Assembly (NCBI GenBank): GCA_023230985.1
Contig: JALNWH010000051.1
Location: 1 to 12,955 of the forward strand
Source of the DNA: Bacillota bacterium
Lineage (GTDB): Bacteria; Bacillota; Clostridia; Lutisporales; Lutisporaceae
Length of the DNA stretch: 12,955 bases
Direction of reading: 5' to 3'
Shown here: positions 5,679 to 12,887 of the stretch, piece by piece
Layout of the letters: the number at the start of each line of letters is the position of its first letter
Numbering within the stretch: position 1 is the stretch's first letter
Program-made: the position numbers and the translations under genes
The notes under the pieces: model-generated
What the model was told of the DNA's origin: nothing
Databases searched by the model: none
Seen by the model: only the letters and a program-made list of their open reading frames with translations

Positions 5679-8327
5679 CTATATCCTGATATATTTTTTT
5701 ACCTCTCTTTGTGTTAGTGAAATGAACTCTGCTCCAGGGACGGGATAATTACTTAAGACCAGAACTTTACAAGGTTCCGTTATCGTCCTAGCCCTTCCTA
5801 CAGTTTGCACAAGTTCAGACTCAATAAGATAAAATTGGATTTCCCTTAATAAATCATTGCTGCCATAAGTATTGAAGTAAAAATTATAGTTTCCCCTCGA
5901 AACAGGCTGATAAATTATTTTGCTTTCATTTAGCCTTACATCAAGGCCTAAAACACTTGCAAATAGCAGATAACAATAGGGGTTAATATGGGGAGTTCCT
6001 ATTACAGTGATATTTTGACCTTTTAGATTATCACGCCCCGCACTATTCCAAAATGACACACTTGGTTCACTTATATCATTAAAATAGCCTTTGTAAGTGA
6101 TAACCTTACTATCGGGGTTATATCTATTTATTAAGGCATTTGCAATATCTATCATTTCTTTTTTATTTCTATGAATAGATAACTTACTAAAGGTTCTTAT
6201 AGGAACTTGCCATATCTCTCCTTTGTTTTCAACATCACCAATATCATAAAATTTCATATTTTGACCGAAAATCATTTTATAAATCTCTTCGTTGGCAGTT
6301 GCACTAAAAATAATTACCTTTTTATCGGGCAAATCTCTTTTGTTTATAAAAAGTATCTGCTCATTACCATTTCGCCCAGTCACTTTAACAAAATGACTTG
6401 AATTTAAAAATCCTAGCACATTTGTTGTTATTAAGTCATTCTTCACTACCAATTCTTCAACTTCTTTTGCACAAAGCATAAAGTAGTTTGGTGTTTTTTT
6501 TAGCACTCCCTCAGATGTTTCGATAATTAACCTAAACATAAAATCGGTTAATTTTTTTAAAGGCAAGAATTTCGGATCAAAATGCACCATTTGGCTAAGT
6601 ATAGCAATATCCTGTACTGACATGGATGAAATTTGAAAGATTCCATTTAGAACAATATCTTCATCTATTATTAATGTATCATTGAAGTCCTTTTGATAAA
6701 ATATTCTTTGGTGAGTTGTTAAGATGGTTTGGTTCTCAGATTTTTTTACTCTCCTCAAGTCCTTAATATATTTTGCTATGACTTCATTTTCCTTTGCTAA
6801 TTGTTTTAAATACATATTTGCTCCTTTAAAAGAGCCTGTATCATAGAGTCTATCTAACTTATTGCGTTTTTCAGGTTCAATATCAGGAAGTTGTGGCACA
6901 GCATAATGGTGTACTCCTGCTATTGCCAATCTCTCACTTACCTCGTCCTTTAATTTATGTGTAGGTACTGCTATCGTCAATTTATTATCAACGCTTGCAT
7001 TTATATATTCTTCGGTTTTTCCTAACCCTGCTGGTGCCTTTATGACAAAAATCCCTTTTTGTGGAGAGGCAATTATTTCATTAACAATATTGGATAATTC
7101 CTTTCTTGCCTCTTCTATATTTTTAGTTTTTCTTTTACCAACTACTTGAATTCTCCCTTTGAATAATTTTCCTTGTTCTATCATATTAATTCCATGTTTG
7201 CAGTCTTCAATGAAAGGACAATAACTTTCGCACCTAGAAGGAGCATATTTACCTTTGAGAATTTGATTCTTCATAACCCACCAACTATAGTTTTTCACCT
7301 TATATTCTTCACGGCTGTTTAGAATCTCATCTACTTTCGTTACTCCACCTCTTATTTTCAAAAGGTTGGACATGAGGCCAAACATTTCATTGTGGTACAT
7401 CCAATACTCACCATCTATTGCTTCCCGGTATAATTGACAATTTTCATATAGATTTTCAAAGGGGTAATCCCTTATAAGATATGTCTTGGTATTTTCCTTC
7501 TTAATATCAAAGCGGGGGGCAAAGTGGTTTTCCTTTTCAAAAAAATACTCCTGCGTATTATTGTAACAAAAATAGATTACATACCCCATATGACTAAAAA
7601 GTGTACTATTATATATATTATTAAATACAGACTTACACTTTTTAGTCATTGATACATAAATATTGCTACTATTAACTTCAGGCATATCTTTTTCATCATG
7701 AAACGTAAAAAACTTTGGATAACCATTCTCCATGTCAATTCCAACATCTCTGCAAAAATTATACATGTTTCTCGATGCATTAGTACTATTTCTAATTACT
7801 GAGCATGCAGCAAATATTAGATTCGGTATTGATTCTACATATGAAAAGTTTTCATAAATAACTTCTCTGCCACCGTATATTATTCTCGAAGGATCTCTTG
7901 TTTCTGTTTTGGACTGTGAAAAAACTTCCAACAGTGATCTAATTACTAGGTTGCGAACCCTGATATCCTGAATCACCTCATCCATAACGAAAACCATTTT
8001 AAACCCACTATCTGAATTAAAGGGCGTGTATATAAATGAAGGGAATATATTTACCCTTTTACAAGTATCTAGCACATTTCCCAGCGAATCATTTTCAATA
8101 TCAACAACAAATATTTGCTGACTTATCCAGTTCCCAATACTCCTCTGCCCATCCTTAAAAATAGATGGTGAATAAGTTTTTCCATTTGGTACTATTATGC
8201 TACTGGCAAAATCCTTTACAGATAATTCTTTAACATAATATCCAATTCGTATTGCTATTTTTGAAACTTCTTCTTCTGTCGGCTTCTCAACGAACTTTTG
8301 AGTGTCTAAACATAATTTTATTAACAT
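5679..8327 (-). CDS. Primase-polymerase-like / superfamily 2 helicase fusion, probable replication protein
   Basis: An 882-residue two-part protein. The N-terminal 180 residues resemble archaeo-eukaryotic-type primase/polymerase domains: FVVDIEND (Asp76 and Glu78 as metal ligands), SFIYTPFNSDSGFKMVFVMD (97-116) and TRDPSRIIYGG (143-153). A cysteine cluster CESYCPFIEDC (Cys366, 370, 376) suggests a zinc or iron-sulfur site. The helicase half has Walker A KAPAGLGKT (430-438), the DExD-type box LIIDED (552-557), motif III FSATA (674-678) and motif VI QTVGRART (841-848). Such fusions replicate plasmids, phages and integrative elements; a defence role is a weaker alternative. The start is ATG 8327, 7 nt after AAAGGAGG; the TTG further up is rejected because the ribosome site lies after it. 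A hairpin covering the ribosome site suggests tight translational control. Nearby parMR supports a replication role. Confidence 0.7.
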   Translation of the reverse strand: MLIKLCLDTQKFVEKPTEEEVSKIAIRIGYYVKELSVKDFASSIIVPNGKTYSPSIFKDGQRSIGNWISQQIFVVDIENDSLGNVLDTCKRVNIFPSFIYTPFNSDSGFKMVFVMDEVIQDIRVRNLVIRSLLEVFSQSKTETRDPSRIIYGGREVIYENFSYVESIPNLIFAACSVIRNSTNASRNMYNFCRDVGIDMENGYPKFFTFHDEKDMPEVNSSNIYVSMTKKCKSVFNNIYNSTLFSHMGYVIYFCYNNTQEYFFEKENHFAPRFDIKKENTKTYLIRDYPFENLYENCQLYREAIDGEYWMYHNEMFGLMSNLLKIRGGVTKVDEILNSREEYKVKNYSWWVMKNQILKGKYAPSRCESYCPFIEDCKHGINMIEQGKLFKGRIQVVGKRKTKNIEEARKELSNIVNEIIASPQKGIFVIKAPAGLGKTEEYINASVDNKLTIAVPTHKLKDEVSERLAIAGVHHYAVPQLPDIEPEKRNKLDRLYDTGSFKGANMYLKQLAKENEVIAKYIKDLRRVKKSENQTILTTHQRIFYQKDFNDTLIIDEDIVLNGIFQISSMSVQDIAILSQMVHFDPKFLPLKKLTDFMFRLIIETSEGVLKKTPNYFMLCAKEVEELVVKNDLITTNVLGFLNSSHFVKVTGRNGNEQILFINKRDLPDKKVIIFSATANEEIYKMIFGQNMKFYDIGDVENKGEIWQVPIRTFSKLSIHRNKKEMIDIANALINRYNPDSKVITYKGYFNDISEPSVSFWNSAGRDNLKGQNITVIGTPHINPYCYLLFASVLGLDVRLNESKIIYQPVSRGNYNFYFNTYGSNDLLREIQFYLIESELVQTVGRARTITEPCKVLVLSNYPVPGAEFISLTQREVKKYIRI

Positions 8328-8330
8328 TTT

Positions 8331-8362
8331 CATGCCTCCTTTGTTTTTAAACAAAGGGCATG
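8331..8362 (-). promoter_or_regulatory. Hairpin burying the ribosome site of the primase-helicase
   Basis: On the minus strand CATGCC (8362-8357) pairs with GGCATG (8336-8331) and CTTTGTTT (8356-8349) with AAACAAAG (8346-8339). This makes 14 bp with a 2-base bulge and a tiny loop. The Shine-Dalgarno AAAGGAGG (8342-8335) is wholly inside the 3' arm, and the ATG is 3 nt beyond the stem. In RNA this would shut the start unless opened. As DNA it is also a palindrome that a repressor could bind. Confidence 0.6.
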
Positions 8363-8488
8363 CTTTGTTAAGATGCTTTCGTTTATGTTTTATTCATGCT
8401 TTATTAGAATTCTATCTTTTTATTATGACTTGTATTATTATTGGTTCTTTTGTTGCCCATAGTTTTATTTATTCATATCTCTCGAATT

Positions 8489-8507
8489 TTTGGTGTCTCA
8501 CACCAAA
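8489..8507. other. Hairpin in the primase-helicase leader
   Basis: TTTGGTGT and ACACCAAA form a perfect 8-bp stem with a 3-base loop. No U-run follows on either strand, so it is not a terminator. It lies between the leader frame (8515-8547) and the ribosome-site hairpin. The remaining 8363-8488 stretch is AT-rich with no convincing gene or promoter. Confidence 0.35.
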
Positions 8508-8514
8508 GGGGGTC

Positions 8515-8547
8515 TTAAACCCTTCCCAAACTTGCTTTCTTTCCCAT
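8515..8547 (-). CDS. Possible 10-aa leader peptide (MGKKASLGRV)
   Basis: ATG at 8547 preceded by GGGGG at a 5 nt spacing, ending in TAA at 8515, about 190 nt upstream of the primase-helicase start. Its stop lies in a small GGGT/ACCC stem and is followed by the 8489-8507 hairpin. A translated leader frame before a blocked start is the usual layout of translational attenuation. The frame is very short and the role is inferred from position only. Confidence 0.3.
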   Translation of the reverse strand: MGKKASLGRV

Positions 8548-8572
8548 TATCACCCCCAAAGTTTTTAGTTTT

Positions 8573-8989
8573 TTATACTACATATGGAGTCCCTAGTGAA
8601 TAATTAAGAAATCCTTTTTGTATTTGTTCTTGTTTCCAATAAAATATGAAATAATCAAAATCACCATCCTGCTTTTCCAAAGCCTTTAAATTAATGATCT
8701 CTGTGGCTTTGTTGAACGCCTTGCAATAAATTCTCTTTTCCTCTTTAAGGAACTTTTCTCTTCCACCATGCTTTATTAAATCTCCATGCCTGTTTATATA
8801 AAACTTTGTCATTTCCATTAAATCATTGAAACTTGCCATTCTTATTATAGTTGCTCCAATTTCCTCGATATATATTTCTGCGACATACTCAATTTCATTC
8901 ACCACAGAGTTTTCTTCTATATAAATGGTAATTACAAAGTTCCCAGCATACATCCTTTCAAGAATCGACCCATCAAATGAATAATACAT
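8573..8989 (-). CDS. Hypothetical protein, 138 aa
   Basis: A soluble, aromatic-rich protein of unknown family. The N-terminal half is rich in beta-forming residues (NFVITIYIEE, VAEIYIEEIGATIIRMA) and the C-terminal half is helical and charged (GREKFLKEEKRIYCKAFNKATEIIN), ending in a tyrosine/phenylalanine-rich tail. No catalytic or DNA-binding motif stands out. The ATG at 8989 follows AGAAAGGAG with good spacing. It lies between the repressor gene and the primase-helicase gene on the same strand, behind a terminator-like hairpin (9012-9077), so its expression may depend on read-through. It may be an accessory factor of the replication module, but that is only from position. Confidence 0.75.
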   Translation of the reverse strand: MYYSFDGSILERMYAGNFVITIYIEENSVVNEIEYVAEIYIEEIGATIIRMASFNDLMEMTKFYINRHGDLIKHGGREKFLKEEKRIYCKAFNKATEIINLKALEKQDGDFDYFIFYWKQEQIQKGFLNYSLGTPYVV

Positions 8990-9011
8990 AATCTTTTTCT
9001 CCTTTCTGAAA

Positions 9012-9077
9012 ACAAAAAACTAACAGGAATAAAGCCAAAGATAAAATTATCTTTTGACCTAGTTTTGCTCTGTTAGT
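9012..9077 (-). terminator. Terminator or attenuator between the repressor and 138-aa genes
   Basis: On the minus strand ACTAACAG (9077-9070) pairs with CTGTTAGT (9026-9019) and runs into TTTTTTGTTTT. Inside the loop an 8-bp palindrome (AAAGATAA/TTATCTTT, 9037-9054) forms a second hairpin. TATACT just upstream (9081-9076) could be a -10 without a good -35. If the 138-aa gene is read from either upstream promoter, this structure must be passed, so it may regulate rather than only end transcription. Confidence 0.55.
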
Positions 9078-9134
9078 ATACTTTGATTTTTTTATTTAAT
9101 TTTGATTTAAGAATACTGATTAAGATTTAACCCT

Positions 9135-10013
9135 TTAACCTACCTTAAATTCAAACAAAACCTTGCCAATAACCTTTATGCTACTAGTATTGGTAGAAAT
9201 AATAGGGGTACCCTCTTCTTCTCTAGTAACAGCATTTAGAATATCAGTTAGTACCATAGTTTCTTCCTGATAATTATACTTGCCTATATATAGACCATCA
9301 CCCCTTTCAAAAATTATTTTTTCTTTGTCTTCATGTTGCCCAATATTAATGAGATAGCAATATTCCTTGTCATCAGGTTTGAGCCATACCACTTCACTAT
9401 CCGTGGCAATTTCTTCTTTTAGCAGGCTAAAATCAAAACCCATATCCTTTTCTGTTACTTCCCCCAGATTGTCAATACTAGTGTATAAAGGCAACATTCT
9501 AAACTGGCTTCTTACATATTCACCTGTAGCGAGTCTAAGATTTCTTAGTTTTTTAAACCCATAGTAGGAATCCCTAGTATAAGGATTTACATAGTCAGGA
9601 AAAATAAATTTTTCCCCTAGTGTGTCTTTTACCTTATTAATCAGTTCATCTGTTAAATTTTCTTCCATGCTATCCCTGTTGGTTTCAAGAAAGTTTATAA
9701 AGTCATCTGCTTTTTTCTCATCCATACTATTTACTTTTAGTAATTCTCCCAAATATCCCTTAAGAGTGTTGCAGGCAATAATATGCTTTATATCTGCCTC
9801 ATCAAGAATTCCTATTTGAAATAGCAAAAAGGGATAATTGATATTAAGTTTTTTGGCTATTATTTTTAAATCCTCATAGTCTGGAACAATATTATTCTTA
9901 AGCATTTTGCTAATATAAGACGGTGTTTTATTTAGTGCATTTGCAAGATCAACCGCCTTTATATTTTGCTTGGTTAGTTCCATTCTAATAAACTCACTTA
10001 AGTCAAAACTCAT
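9135..10013 (-). CDS. XRE-family transcriptional repressor with C-terminal sensor domain
   Basis: A 292-residue regulator. Residues 1-65 form a Cro/CI-type helix-turn-helix: IKAVDLANALNKTPSYISKMLK (18-39) is the DNA-reading helix pair, followed by DYEDLKIIAKKLNINYPFLLF. The C-terminal region (about 200-292, ending in SIKVIGKVLFEFKVG) resembles the beta-rich end of LexA/CI-type S24 domains, but I see no clear Ser/Lys pair, so self-cleavage is doubtful. The ATG at 10013 follows GAGGAGGTG with good spacing. It is the first minus-strand gene after the Tn7-like operon, with a promoter of its own and a divergent one upstream. Two near-identical 14-bp sites there are plausible operators. It probably represses itself, the divergent transcript and perhaps the downstream replication gene. 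Confidence 0.8.
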   Translation of the reverse strand: MSFDLSEFIRMELTKQNIKAVDLANALNKTPSYISKMLKNNIVPDYEDLKIIAKKLNINYPFLLFQIGILDEADIKHIIACNTLKGYLGELLKVNSMDEKKADDFINFLETNRDSMEENLTDELINKVKDTLGEKFIFPDYVNPYTRDSYYGFKKLRNLRLATGEYVRSQFRMLPLYTSIDNLGEVTEKDMGFDFSLLKEEIATDSEVVWLKPDDKEYCYLINIGQHEDKEKIIFERGDGLYIGKYNYQEETMVLTDILNAVTREEEGTPIISTNTSSIKVIGKVLFEFKVG

Positions 10014-10035
10014 TCTTTTTCACCTCCTCAAGTAT

Positions 10036-10064
10036 ATATTATAATATTATTTACCGTTTTTCAA
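10036..10064 (-). promoter_or_regulatory. Promoter of the XRE repressor gene
   Basis: TTGAAA (10064-10059), 17 bases, TAATAT (10041-10036) on the minus strand; TATAAT two bases closer is an alternative -10. It lies just before the GAGGAGGTG ribosome site. The -35 overlaps a 14-bp repeat at 10060-10073, as expected for autorepression. Confidence 0.5.
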
Positions 10065-10135
10065 CTATTTTTGATATTGTTTTGTAATTTATTTAACTAT
10101 TATTCAATTTGTTACTTGACGTTCAATTATTTTTG
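10060..10135. promoter_or_regulatory. Paired 14-bp sites, candidate repressor operators
   Basis: TTCAACTATTTTTG (10060-10073) and TTCAATTATTTTTG (10122-10135) differ at one base and lie 62 bp apart. One covers the -35 of the repressor gene; the other fills the spacer of the divergent plus-strand promoter. A third partial match, TTCAATTTGTTACTTG, begins at 10104. Placement over both promoters fits binding by the XRE protein, although the AT-rich context makes chance similarity possible. Confidence 0.45.
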
Positions 10136-10144
10136 CATTATAAT
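10116..10144 (+). promoter_or_regulatory. Near-consensus sigma-A promoter pointing right
   Basis: TTGACG, exactly 17 bases, TATAAT. This is the strongest promoter in the window by consensus. It is divergent from the repressor gene and faces the end of tniQ, with only about 180 nt before the terminator at 10286-10328. Its product is therefore a short RNA or a very small protein. Confidence 0.65.
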
Positions 10145-10150
10145 TAACTT

Positions 10151-10335
10151 ATATTAAACATTAGGTCATATTTTTGTAATTTGATTAACCTTTAGTTAAT
10201 TTTATATCAGGGGAGGTGGTATTGTAATTTATAAAAATATATTTTAGAAAGGGGGTTGATACATAATAATGGTTTTTTTCCACCAAAAGCATCCTCTGAC
10301 CTCGTTACTCTAGGTTGGAGGATGCTTTATTTGTT
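10151..10335 (+). ncRNA. Short transcript with possible 14-aa frame, unknown role
   Basis: The RNA expected from the 10116-10144 promoter up to the hairpin at 10286-10328. It has two ribosome-site-like stretches: GGGGAGGTGG near 10210, with no usable frame behind it, and AGAAAGGGGG near 10247. The second is followed, at long spacing, by ATG 10269 and a 14-codon frame (MVFFHQKHPLTSLL) whose end lies in the terminator stem. It could be a small RNA, a tiny peptide, or an antisense transcript over the tniQ 3' end. No known RNA or toxin family is recognised. Confidence 0.3.
10286..10328. terminator. Terminator at the end of the tnsC-tniQ operon
   Basis: AAAGCATCCTC (10286-10296) pairs with GAGGATGCTTT (10318-10328), and the stem extends inward through ACCT/AGGT with two mismatches. 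The loop is 9 bases. The tniQ stop codon overlaps the stem. Tails are TTTTGG on the minus strand and ATTTGTTG on the plus strand; it probably also ends the opposing short transcript. Confidence 0.65.
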
Positions 10336-11589
10336 GCCAATCTTTCTTAAATAGTCATAGACGGTGGTATGTGTTGTTCCCATTATTCGGGCAATTTCAG
10401 CCCCATTATGGTCTTTTGATAGTTTAATTAACTTGTCCATCCAATATCCTCCATAATCGATAATGCGTGAATACCTAAGCCTGTCCTCCTCATCATTGTC
10501 AGGTCCACGTCTTAGGTAGGAAAATCCACATACAGGACAGGTGAAATATCCAATGGGGCTTTTTGTTTTATAATTTTCTTTTACTTTTATACTTTCAATT
10601 ATCTCTTCTTTATATTTGGGGCAAACAGGATTTAAACAAGGATACTTACCTTTTCCAAAGGGGAGAAAATCTATTTCTCTATTGAATAATTTATTGGGAG
10701 TAAGTCCTAAGAATCTCAAAAATAAAATGTTTTTTAAGGTATCTGTTATGGTTTTCCTATTCCAGCCCATTTCCAATAGCCAGTTACAATTGTTTGTTTT
10801 AGTAATAGTACTGTGGGTTTTCTCAAGTATTTCAATGCCCCAAAAGGTTTCGAAGTCTTCTATTAAATCTTTTTGCCGCAGGGCACCATTTGCTGTGGCA
10901 TACTTCAGTATCTTTAATTGATTTCTATATTGCTCTTTAACCTCCGTATTAATTACCGGATTGTTTAAGATCCAAGCCATATCTTTTGCAATGATTAATA
11001 ATTGATTATATAAACTATCCTCATACTTTTTTGTCTCTGTAATTAGGCAGTTTTCTTTTGTTGCTGCTATATACCTATATTTATTATCTTGTAAAGATAC
11101 ACTACTATTATATATAGGGGTGCCATGGGTAGGGCAAATATAAATCCCTCTTATCTGATGTTTTCTATGCCAATATATTTCCCCGTATTTCTCCATGGCT
11201 TCCTCATTGCATTTTTGACAAAATCTTAAATATCTATTTTCACCCATTGGATTTAAAATGCCTGCAATTTTATAGTAAATTTCACCTCTCCTTAAGGCCA
11301 TATAGCGTTTTATATGATCCTTATCTTTTTCATTCATAAAAACTGTATAATAAGGAAACAGGGTATGGTTGTCTATTAGAAAGTCTACATCATAGGGATT
11401 ATTCATTGGCATATTTCTAACTAGTTGTTCTAATAATGATGGAAATTCAAGGGTGCAAACGATACGGTTTACACTAAACAAGTCCCTTGCAGTCTCACTT
11501 CCGTTTATATTTGGACTTTTAGCGTGATATCTAGCAAAGACACTATATAATACCTCGTCAGGATATGGTGTTGGAAAAAATGTAATCAC
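10327..11589 (-). CDS. tniQ: TniQ/TnsD-family transposition target selector
   Basis: A 420-residue protein of the TniQ superfamily, which chooses the target site and recruits TnsC in Tn7-like transposition. It begins with the family signature FFPTPYPDEVLYSVFARYH (residues 4-22). Two zinc-binding clusters follow: CQKC (124-127) with CPTH (152-155), and C318/C323 with CPVC (351-354). A C-terminal helix-turn-helix (about 384-417, AEIARIMGTTHTTVYDYLRK) probably contacts DNA. It is shorter than Tn7 TnsD (about 508 aa) but longer than the compact TniQ of CRISPR-associated transposons. The start is GTG 11589, overlapping the tnsC stop (GTGA). No CRISPR array or cas gene is present in the window, so targeting is probably by direct DNA recognition. 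Its target site is not visible here. Confidence 0.88.
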   Translation of the reverse strand: MITFFPTPYPDEVLYSVFARYHAKSPNINGSETARDLFSVNRIVCTLEFPSLLEQLVRNMPMNNPYDVDFLIDNHTLFPYYTVFMNEKDKDHIKRYMALRRGEIYYKIAGILNPMGENRYLRFCQKCNEEAMEKYGEIYWHRKHQIRGIYICPTHGTPIYNSSVSLQDNKYRYIAATKENCLITETKKYEDSLYNQLLIIAKDMAWILNNPVINTEVKEQYRNQLKILKYATANGALRQKDLIEDFETFWGIEILEKTHSTITKTNNCNWLLEMGWNRKTITDTLKNILFLRFLGLTPNKLFNREIDFLPFGKGKYPCLNPVCPKYKEEIIESIKVKENYKTKSPIGYFTCPVCGFSYLRRGPDNDEEDRLRYSRIIDYGGYWMDKLIKLSKDHNGAEIARIMGTTHTTVYDYLRKIGNK

Positions 11590-12857
11590 AGACCCTCACA
11601 CCCTTTTATAAGTCCCCTATCTTTTAATATTTCATAGGCTGTTTTATCATCCCTTAATCTATTCTTTATAATTATTCGAATATCATCGTCCATGGTAGGG
11701 GCTGTTATTCTTACTTTAGACCTACTTACACCCTTATTACCGCTTGTTGAATTAGTCTTTTTTATAACAGTTGTATTTGTATGTCTTTGGAAACTAGGGC
11801 TTTCATGGTTTAAATTTATATTTCCAGTATATACATCAGGATATTTAATCATTTCAAGGATATTTCCTGTCCTTAAGGCATCTAGCATTGGTTTCACTAA
11901 TCGCAAGTTCTCATCTGCTACCTGTCGGACTAGGTCAGGGGTTATAGTTTCTTTTCCACCTAAAATTGCCTTTGTTTGCGTTAGGGCATATAGTTTAACT
12001 ATAATATCTATAATTCCTTGGGATTGATCGTAAAAAACATCCTTTAATTCTTCGGTTAATACTATTGGCCGCCTAGTCCATTGATATCCCCATATAGCAT
12101 TTAGAAATAATTTAAAATTCATATCGTAATTTAATCTCTCAAATATCATGTCTCCCTGACCTGAACCCCGCCTTGCTTGTCTAAACTTGCCCTGTAGGAC
12201 CCCCATTGCCTCCGGGGTGCCGATTAGTAATACTGGTAACCCAATAGTATTAACCAAGGTTACAAAGAAGTTTAACATCCTTTCTGCCCCACCAGACTTA
12301 GACTTACTAAGATTTTGAATTTCATCTATTACTAAAATACCCAAAGATATATTTTTGGCTATATTGCTCATAGCAACCAACATATTGTCAACAGATAGCC
12401 TTCCATTACCAAATCGAGAATAATAGTCTGTTCCCAGCACTTCATCGACTTTGTTGAAAAAAGATAGGCATAAGCCCTTAACACTACCATCATATGAACA
12501 TTCAATACGCAAAAAAACAACCTGATATCGTGAAAATTCCTTATTTTTATATTTGCTGTGCACTATCACTTGTGGATACATATTTAGTATTCTTTTTATG
12601 GCAGTTGTTTTTCCCATACCAGAAACCCCCAAAAGGGTAAAAGAGCCGGCGGTGCTTCTGTAGGTATTTGATACAAATGCCTTATCAAATGTGTTTCTTC
12701 CTATGTAGCCTTGCCTTATCACCCGTCCTACTCTACCCTCTAAATCAAGGTGCAGGGCAAGGGGTTGGAAAACATCATATAGACGGCCTATTAAATGAAC
12801 TCTATACTGACTGTCTAATTTTCTTTCCTCTTTGTATAGTGTAAAATATAAATACAA
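11586..12857 (-). CDS. tnsC: TnsC-like AAA+ transposition regulator, 5' end probably lost
   Basis: An AAA+ ATPase that links the TniQ/TnsD selector to the TnsAB transposase. It aligns well with Tn7 TnsC: RVIRQGYIGRN, Walker A GVSGMGKTT (77-85), Walker B ILVIDEIQNL (174-183), LNFFVTLVNTIGLPVLLIGTP (195-215) with the sensor region, RQARRGSGQGD (226-236) with the likely arginine finger, and GIIDIIVKLY (281-290). Similarity begins only at SQYRVHLIGRLYDVFQPL; about 50 N-terminal residues present in Tn7 TnsC, which help contact the transposase, are missing. The only in-frame start is TTG 12857, which lacks a ribosome site, and the frame closes at 12882. The gene may be truncated by rearrangement or have an unseen start. 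tniQ overlaps its stop. Confidence 0.85.
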   Translation of the reverse strand: MYLYFTLYKEERKLDSQYRVHLIGRLYDVFQPLALHLDLEGRVGRVIRQGYIGRNTFDKAFVSNTYRSTAGSFTLLGVSGMGKTTAIKRILNMYPQVIVHSKYKNKEFSRYQVVFLRIECSYDGSVKGLCLSFFNKVDEVLGTDYYSRFGNGRLSVDNMLVAMSNIAKNISLGILVIDEIQNLSKSKSGGAERMLNFFVTLVNTIGLPVLLIGTPEAMGVLQGKFRQARRGSGQGDMIFERLNYDMNFKLFLNAIWGYQWTRRPIVLTEELKDVFYDQSQGIIDIIVKLYALTQTKAILGGKETITPDLVRQVADENLRLVKPMLDALRTGNILEMIKYPDVYTGNINLNHESPSFQRHTNTTVIKKTNSTSGNKGVSRSKVRITAPTMDDDIRIIIKNRLRDDKTAYEILKDRGLIKGCEGL

Positions 12858-12887
12858 CGAAATGCAATAATAAAATACAATTTAAAA

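Noticed and set aside
8328..8354. TTG at 8354 as the start of the primase-helicase
   Set aside because: The AAAGGAGG ribosome site lies downstream of this TTG, so the ATG at 8327 is the real start.
8489..8507. Intrinsic terminator of the 138-aa gene
   Set aside because: The 8-bp stem is not followed by a U-run on either strand, so it is kept only as a leader hairpin.
8302..8568. An 88-codon plus-strand frame opposite the primase-helicase leader
   Set aside because: Antisense to the leader, no ribosome site, Phe/Leu-rich composition typical of a shadow of AT-rich non-coding sequence.
10616..10921. A 101-codon plus-strand frame inside tniQ
   Set aside because: Fully antisense to a recognised gene with conserved zinc motifs; it is a shadow frame.
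11692..12027. A 111-codon plus-strand frame inside tnsC
   Set aside because: Antisense to the conserved TnsC C-terminal region; no ribosome site and hydrophobic shadow composition.
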